Source of the DNA: an uncultured SAR86 cluster bacterium
Lineage (GTDB): Bacteria; Pseudomonadota; Gammaproteobacteria; Magnimaribacterales; D2472
Assembly (NCBI GenBank): GCA_905181645.1
Contig: CAJIYN010000002.1
Coordinates: forward strand, 387,785-451,784
Direction of reading: 5' to 3'
Length of the DNA: 64,000 nt
Part shown: positions 58,986 through 64,000 of the stretch, in pieces
Position numbering within the stretch: position 1 is the stretch's first letter
How the letters are laid out: every line of letters starts with the position of its first letter
Program-made: the position numbers and the translations under genes
Notes under the pieces: model-generated
Told to the model about the DNA's origin: nothing
Seen by the model: only the letters and a program-made list of their open reading frames with translations
Databases searched by the model: none

Positions 58986-60639
58986 TTAAAATAAGCCTTC
59001 TATATTTTTATCTTTATCGATGCCTATGTTTTCAGAAGCAGGTTTTCTTGGAAGACCGGGCATAGTCATAATTGCGCCACAAATAACTACAATAAATTCT
59101 GCACCAGAACACAAGCGAACTTCTCTTATTGGGATATCATGTCCAGTTGGAGCTCCCATTAATAAAGGATCTGTTGAAAAACTATATTGAGTTTTTGCCA
59201 TACAAATGGGATAGTGCCCGTAACCATTTTTATCAAAATCAGCTAATTGCTGGCTAACTTTTTTATCAGCAATAATATCGTTTGCACCATATATATTCTG
59301 AGCAATATATTTTGTTTTTTCTAACAAAGGCATGTCATCTTCATACAAAGTATTGAAATCTGAATCTTTTGAATCGACCATGTAAACCCATGCTGATAAT
59401 GTCTTGGTGACATGGCTTCAGAAATTTTACATTCAACATTTAACTGCTTACAAAAATCAATAATAGCCTGATGCTCTTCTTTGGTATCAGTTACATATTC
59501 ATTAATTCCCACTACTACCGGAACCCCAAATTGACTAATATTCTTAATATGTTTTTCTAAGTTTTTGCAGCCTTCAGTTATGGCTTCAATGTTTTCAGCT
59601 TTTAAATTATCTTTTGATGACACCACCATGCATTTTTAGTGCTCTAATAGTTGCAACAATTACAACGCATCTGGAGTAAGGCCTGCTTTTCTACACTTAA
59701 TGTCAAAAAATTTCTCTGCTCCTAAATCTGCACCAAAGCCTGCCTCTGTAACCAAATTTTTCAGCTAATTTTAAAGCTGTTTGACCTCCAAGCAACTGAA
59801 TTACATCCATGTGCAATATTTGCAAATGGTCCTCCATGCATAAAAGCAGGATTATTCTCTAGCGTTTGAACAAGATTTGGTTGAAAAGCATCTCTAAGTA
59901 ATGCTGTTACTGCTCCATGAACATTTAACTCACTTTTATTGGTTCTAGCTTTCTTGTATAAGCAAAAACAATATTGCCGATTCTTTTTTCAAGATCTTCA
60001 AGATCACTTGCTAAACAAAAAACAGCCATTATTTCTGAAGCAACCGTTATATCAAAACCACTTTGTCTGGGAATTCCATTTCCTGGACCGCCTAAACCAC
60101 AAGTAATATCTCTTAGCGATCTATCATTCATATCAACCACTCTTTTCCAAGTAATCCTTCTTGGATCTATATTTAAAGAATTTTCCCAATGAATATGATT
60201 ATCAATTAAAGCAGAAAGAAGATTGTTTGCTTTTTCTATAGCCGAAAAATCTCCAGTAAAGTGAAGATTAATATCAGTCATAGGAATAACTTGAGCATAA
60301 CCACCTCCAGCAGCCCCTCCTTTCATTCCAAAAGAAGGTCCAAGACTTGGCTCTCTGAGGCAAATCATAGCTTTCTTATCTAGATGACATAAACCATCAA
60401 CCAGACCAACGCTTGTAGTAGTTTTGCCCTCACCTGCTGGAGTAGGAGATATTGCTGTCACTAAAATTAATTTGCCGTTTTTAGTATCCTTGAGTTGGCT
60501 AAAAACAGAAGCTTTCGAAAGCAATACTTCCATTGAGAATTAAGGCATCGCTTGGAATCCCAATTAAATTACCAATATCTGTAATATCATTTTTTGAGGC
60601 AGCATTTGCTATCTCGAGGTCTGTAAGAAACTCTTTCAT
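58986..60639 (-). CDS. fhs: Formate-tetrahydrofolate ligase (several frameshifts)
   Basis: Makes 10-formyl-THF from formate, ATP and THF. The start [23 protein letters not shown] at 60639 follows GGGGAGCA. A break near 60535 precedes [47 protein letters not shown] (ATP P-loop). Then come [48 protein letters not shown] and [20 protein letters not shown] broken section lies at 59640-59925, then [21 protein letters not shown] and [39 protein letters not shown], ending at 58986. About 550 residues. Links C1 units, including those from DMSP demethylation, to the folate pool. Confidence 0.9.
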
Positions 60640-60719
60640 AATATTTGCTCCCCTATAGATAAGCTATTATTTGTAAAGTATACATAAGAAGAAATAACTA
60701 GACTATAGACTTTAAAGAG

Positions 60720-62128
60720 CTATGTATTCTTAGCTTTATTAAAGACTTCAATTGCTCTAACTCTAGATTCTTTTAGATCTAAAATTTGCAAAGGATAATT
60801 ACAGTATTTTCTATGTTCAAGAGGTGGGTCATGGATAACAGACTTATCTAGATCTAGAAGTTCAGGTACATATTTTTTAATAAATAAACCTTCTTTATCA
60901 AAATTTTTAGATTGAGTTACAGGATTAAAAATCCTAAAGTAAGGCGCAGCATCTGTTCCAGTTGAACTGCTCCACTGCCAACCTCCATTATTAGATGCAA
61001 AATCACCATCTATAAGATTTTGCATAAAATAGGCTTCTCCCAGCCTCCAGTCATGAAGCATATTTTTAGTAAAAAACATTGCTACGACCATTCTTAATCT
61101 ATTGTGCATCCATCCCTCATGAAGCAATTGCCTCATAGCTGCATCAATTAATGGAAAACCTGTATTACCATTTTTCCATGCATTAGATTACACGGTGATT
61201 TAGAAATGTATTTTTTGTATAATCCTGAATTCATAATTTTTTAAATGGATAAATAAAGAACATAATATTTCTATAAAATTCTCTCCATACAATCTCATCA
61301 ATCCATTTAGTTATCCCAATATTCCCGGAACTTAATTCAAAATTATTTTTTTTGAGCCCCTCTAAAATACATCTTTTTGAAGAAATAATGCCACATGCAA
61401 GATATGGTGAAATTCTGCTAGTTCCATCTAAGATAGGATCATTTCGATTCTTAGAATAGTCTATAGCTCTATTATCAAGAAAATCATTCACTCTATCCAA
61501 AGCGCTAATCTCACCTACTGGCCAAAGACTCATATCAACACCATGAGTAGCACTCAAACCAAAATTAAAGTTTTCTACATTTGAATCAAAATTAAGTTTG
61601 TCTTTAATTGGATAATCAAAATCAATATCTAAAAATTTCATATCAAAATTTTCAACCCATCTTCTTTTAAATGGTGTAAAAACAGAGAATGGATTGTCTT
61701 GACCTGTTCTTAAAAAACCAGGCTCATAAATAATTTGATCATTAAATATCTCGATCTCAGATCCGCCTGCTTTTATAGCATCATGAACATGCTTATCTCT
61801 ATTAATCTCGTCTAATCCAAATTCTTTATTCCAATAAATCTTATCTATAGAGTGTTCTTTTATAAGTTTAGCAATTTCATTTTTTACATTATAAAAACTT
61901 TTACTCTCAATAATCAGTAGCGGCACATTTACTGCATTTAAATTTACACCTAAAGATTTAAGATTTTGTATTAAAAAATCTTGTTTAATATTTGCTTCAT
62001 TATGAGAATTGAGTTGCTTTTCAGAGTATATAAATACTGCTTGCTGAGTCACACTCCTCAAACGCTGTTTTAAGAGCAGGATTATCATCCATTCTTATAT
62101 CATTTCTAAGCCAGACTAGTCCTTTCAT
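60720..62128 (-). CDS. phrB: Deoxyribodipyrimidine photolyase, CPD type (two frameshifts)
   Basis: Light-driven repair of pyrimidine dimers. The start MKGLVWLRNDIRMDDNPALKTAFEE at 62128 lies in a frame separate from the ORF track. The main ORF has DKIYWNKEFGLDEINRDKHVHDAI and GLSATHGVDMSLWPVGE, then GTSRISPYLACGIISSKRCI (FAD site) and KWIDEIVWREFYRNIMFFIYP. After a break near 61190, MRQLLHEGWMHNRLRMVVAMFFTKNMLHDWRLGEAYFMQNLIDGDFASNNGGWQWSSSTGTDAAPYFRIFNP is the strongly conserved FAD/DNA region. About 465 residues. Fits a sunlit surface habitat. ATGA overlap with the ELM1-like gene. Confidence 0.9.
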
Positions 62129-63116
62129 ATTTCAATCCTTGTAAAGATACTTCTTTTTAAATCTTCTCTAATTAAATTAATTTGATCAATTTCTTTACCT
62201 TCTTCAAGACTTAGTTCGGCTTTAATACTTTGACTATCAATAAGATTTAAATCTCGGTACTTTTGAATATGCTTACTATAGCGATCAGGTGTATCTATAG
62301 ATGCAGGAAAAAGAGTTGTTACCTTTTTTCCACTACTTATCGATTCAGAAATCATCATTGCACTATCTTCGGTAACAAAAATTTTAGCAGCATTTCCAAA
62401 TAATTCAGCTAAGTTAGCATTGGCGCCACCATGATGAAACCAAATGGAATCCTTTGTATAACAATCACTTAAACTGTCTCTTAATAAAGCTTCTATAGAG
62501 GGATCTGTTCTTCTGGAAGTGACAATTGTAATTTTTGAATGCATTGAGTTAGTAAAGTTACTAATATTTTGAACTAATTGGTTCCATTCACTTGCTTTGT
62601 AAGAGTAACCAATTCCCTTGCCGCCAATAAGTAAAAGAGCTGAATTATTAGATGCATTATTATTTGAAGCATTTTTACATATCTCTGGTGAATAGAGGTT
62701 TGGAGTTATATCTAATACCAGATTATTAGGAGTATCAAAGTATCTTTCAATTGTTAAATGTACATCAAAATTATTAGAATGAATGCCTCTTGGAGAACCT
62801 AATTGAATATTTGGAACTGCAGTTATTAGCGATAAGGCTGCAGAATAAGCTGCTGTATTTCCGCCTGCTGCAATAATAATTTTTTAGAGGAATCTATTGA
62901 TTTAAATAAATTTATAATGATTTTAGCTTTAAATTTAGTAAGGTTGTTACATAAATATCTTGCAAGTAGCTTAATGGGTGACCTGAGTAATCTAATTTTT
63001 ACTTCAAGATTTTTTACCTCTTCGTTAAGAAGAATATCTTCTCCCAAAAGTAAGGCAACTCCTCTGGATTGATTAAAGTGTCCGGGAATACCATCACTCA
63101 GAATTAATGCTTTCAT
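62125..63116 (-). CDS. ELM1/DUF1022-family protein (one frameshift)
   Basis: N-terminal ORF: MKALILSDGIPGHFNQSRGVALLL, the family signature for a putative nucleotide-sugar or nucleoside-diphosphate-linked GT-B-like fold. The frame breaks near 62880; the readable middle is NIQLGSPRGIHSNNFDVHLTIERYFDTPNNLVLDITPNLYSPEIC and SALLLIGGKGIGYSYKASEWNQLV. C-terminal ORF: SKITIVTSRRTDPSIEALLRD, FHHGGANANLAELFGNAAKIFVTEDSAMMISESISSGKKVTTLFP. About 330 residues. Often found with LPS genes in bacteria, as here beside kdsB. The biochemical role is not established. Confidence 0.8.
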
Positions 63117-63125
63117 ATTATTTTT

Positions 63126-63881
63126 TTATAAAAAGTTTAGACCATTTTTGACTGATTCATCATCAGCCATAAGCAATTCAACTTTTTTAATATCTTCTGG
63201 ATGATCAACTCCAATAATAGATTTATGAGTCATAAGAGAGCTTATTGCAATATCATTTTCTAAAAATCGCATCATATCTATGGACTCTGTAATTTCTAGT
63301 GTTGTAGGCTCTAACTCACAATATTTTTCTAAAATTTTTGCAGTAAATCCAATCATGCCAAGCTGCCTATATCCTGAATTTGATTTATTGGGTATATGCG
63401 CTCTGCTAAAAAATAAAATGTTGCCATGAGAGTCTAAAATAGACTTAACAACACTCGAATTGGTCATATCCTCTCCTTCTATGGGATGGATAATATTTAC
63501 AACACAATTTGAGCTATTTTTAAGCGCTAAGGCAAGATTATCTATCTCTTCAGGATCAATTTGCGGCTCATCTCCTTGAAGTAAAAGAACATAATCATAT
63601 TCTTCACCCTGTTTCTTGTATATCTGAAGAGCCTCTTCAGCTCGCTCAGTAGCCCTTTCATGTTTATCAGAAGTTAAAACTGTTTCTATACCAAAATCTT
63701 TACCAAATTGCATAATTTCAGCATCGGGTGTTGCAAGAACTACTTTGGTAACTTCTTTTGCTTTTAAGGCTCGAAAATAACAATGAGCTATCATTGGTAT
63801 GCCGTTAATTGTCTCTAAGGGTTTGCCTGGAAATCTTGAGGAGCTCATTCTTGCAGGAACTACTGCAAGAATTCTAGTCAT
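63126..63881 (-). CDS. kdsB: 3-deoxy-manno-octulosonate cytidylyltransferase
   Basis: Activates KDO as CMP-KDO for lipopolysaccharide inner-core synthesis. ILAVVPARMSSSRFPGKPLETINGIPMIAHCYFRALKA is the nucleotidyltransferase loop; KVVLATPDAEI, TSDKHERATERAEEAL (H-x-x-G/A-T-x-R), VLLLQGDEPQIDPEEIDNL and IPNKSNSGYRQLGMIGFTAKILEKY, ITESIDMMRFLEN follow. TERAEE replaces the usual TDRVAE. 251 residues, intact. Start ATG at 63881 overlaps the previous gene's stop by 8 nt. Its presence indicates an LPS-bearing Gram-negative. Confidence 0.9.
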   Translation of the reverse strand: MTRILAVVPARMSSSRFPGKPLETINGIPMIAHCYFRALKAKEVTKVVLATPDAEIMQFGKDFGIETVLTSDKHERATERAEEALQIYKKQGEEYDYVLLLQGDEPQIDPEEIDNLALALKNSSNCVVNIIHPIEGEDMTNSSVVKSILDSHGNILFFSRAHIPNKSNSGYRQLGMIGFTAKILEKYCELEPTTLEITESIDMMRFLENDIAISSLMTHKSIIGVDHPEDIKKVELLMADDESVKNGLNFL

Positions 63882-64000
63882 TATTAAATGGTGTTCTCGC
63901 CATTACATCTAACATTCTAAAATCTACACTAAAAGCAATAAAGTTATAGCCTTGTGATTTTCTTAATTCAAGCTGTTCTAAATCAGGCTCCACTATGTGA
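63874..64000 (-). CDS. HpcH/HpaI-type aldolase, C-terminal part (cut by window edge)
   Basis: The reverse strand reads PDLEQLELRKSQGYNFIAFSVDFRMLDVMART to a TAG at 63874. The GYNFIAFSVDFRML segment resembles the C-terminal strand and helix of HpcH/HpaI aldolases (GFxFVAVGSDxxLL). Only about 40 residues are visible, so the family call is tentative. Tightly coupled to kdsB, which suggests a role in acidic-sugar metabolism for the envelope, but this is inference. Confidence 0.5.
   Translation of the reverse strand, partial: HIVEPDLEQLELRKSQGYNFIAFSVDFRMLDVMARTPFNND

Overview
The window looks like the chromosome of an AT-rich (roughly one-third G+C by eye), genome-streamlined marine gammaproteobacterium, most plausibly SAR86-like. 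This is inferred from the gene set: a Prc protease with its gammaproteobacterial C-terminal region, a YihG-type acyltransferase, guaBA, KdsB, photolyase, many acyl-CoA dehydrogenases and a DMSP demethylase-like protein, plus very tight gene packing with 1-10 nt overlaps. No rRNA, tRNA, CRISPR array, transposase or integrase was seen. Well over half of the genes, including essential ones (guaA, guaB, nadK, tadA, fumC, fhs), carry one or more frameshifts. Many lie at homopolymers or are small deletions that leave the protein readable across frames. I read these mostly as uncorrected long-read errors, and I give merged gene spans with the break described in each entry.

Layout. 0-3.5 kb: clpS (partial), rhomboid protease, NAD kinase, Sir2 deacylase, zinc alcohol dehydrogenase. 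3.6-11.1 kb: two acyl-CoA dehydrogenases, acyltransferase, RraA-like protein, nitronate monooxygenase-like protein, flavin reductase, a MsrA-thioredoxin-MsrB fusion and a GST. 11.2-20.3 kb: a plus-strand operon with both subunits of a biotin acyl-CoA carboxylase, a TetR regulator, an AtuA-type protein, an enoyl-CoA hydratase and two acyl-CoA dehydrogenases. This resembles acyclic-terpene or branched acyl-CoA catabolism. 20.2-27.2 kb: DsbA-fold isomerase, Prc, xthA, then tadA and a CIA30-domain gene inside a 1.3-kb tandem duplication, then a DmdA-like gene. 27.2-35.8 kb: a minus-strand run (OYE flavoprotein, ArsC, SnoaL-like, saccharopine dehydrogenase-like, FATP-type acyl-CoA synthetase, TetR, a small membrane ORF, sterol desaturase, NagZ, SIS isomerase). 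A strong palindromic operator candidate lies directly upstream of the acyl-CoA synthetase. 36-48.4 kb: mixed metabolic and membrane genes, a glycoside hydrolase, an MFS transporter and a large secreted lipoprotein.

48.4-50.6 kb is the most unusual part. Three att-like direct repeats lie in series downstream of guaA, and each of two membrane-protein genes sits between two repeats. The guaA boundary and the distal boundary have the arm-overlap-arm design of a tyrosine-recombinase core site. Two of the repeats are followed by their own pair of arm-like direct repeats exactly 11 bp apart. No integrase is present. This resembles a small cassette-like array read out from the guaBA operon.

50.6-64 kb: guaA-guaB, queE-queC, pterin dehydratase, fumarase, class II aldolase, aldehyde dehydrogenase, formate-THF ligase, photolyase, an ELM1-family protein, kdsB and the end of an HpcH/HpaI-type aldolase. 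Together the genes point to a heterotrophic lifestyle based on fatty, branched or isoprenoid acyl-CoAs and organosulfur compounds, with oxidative-damage repair and envelope maintenance.
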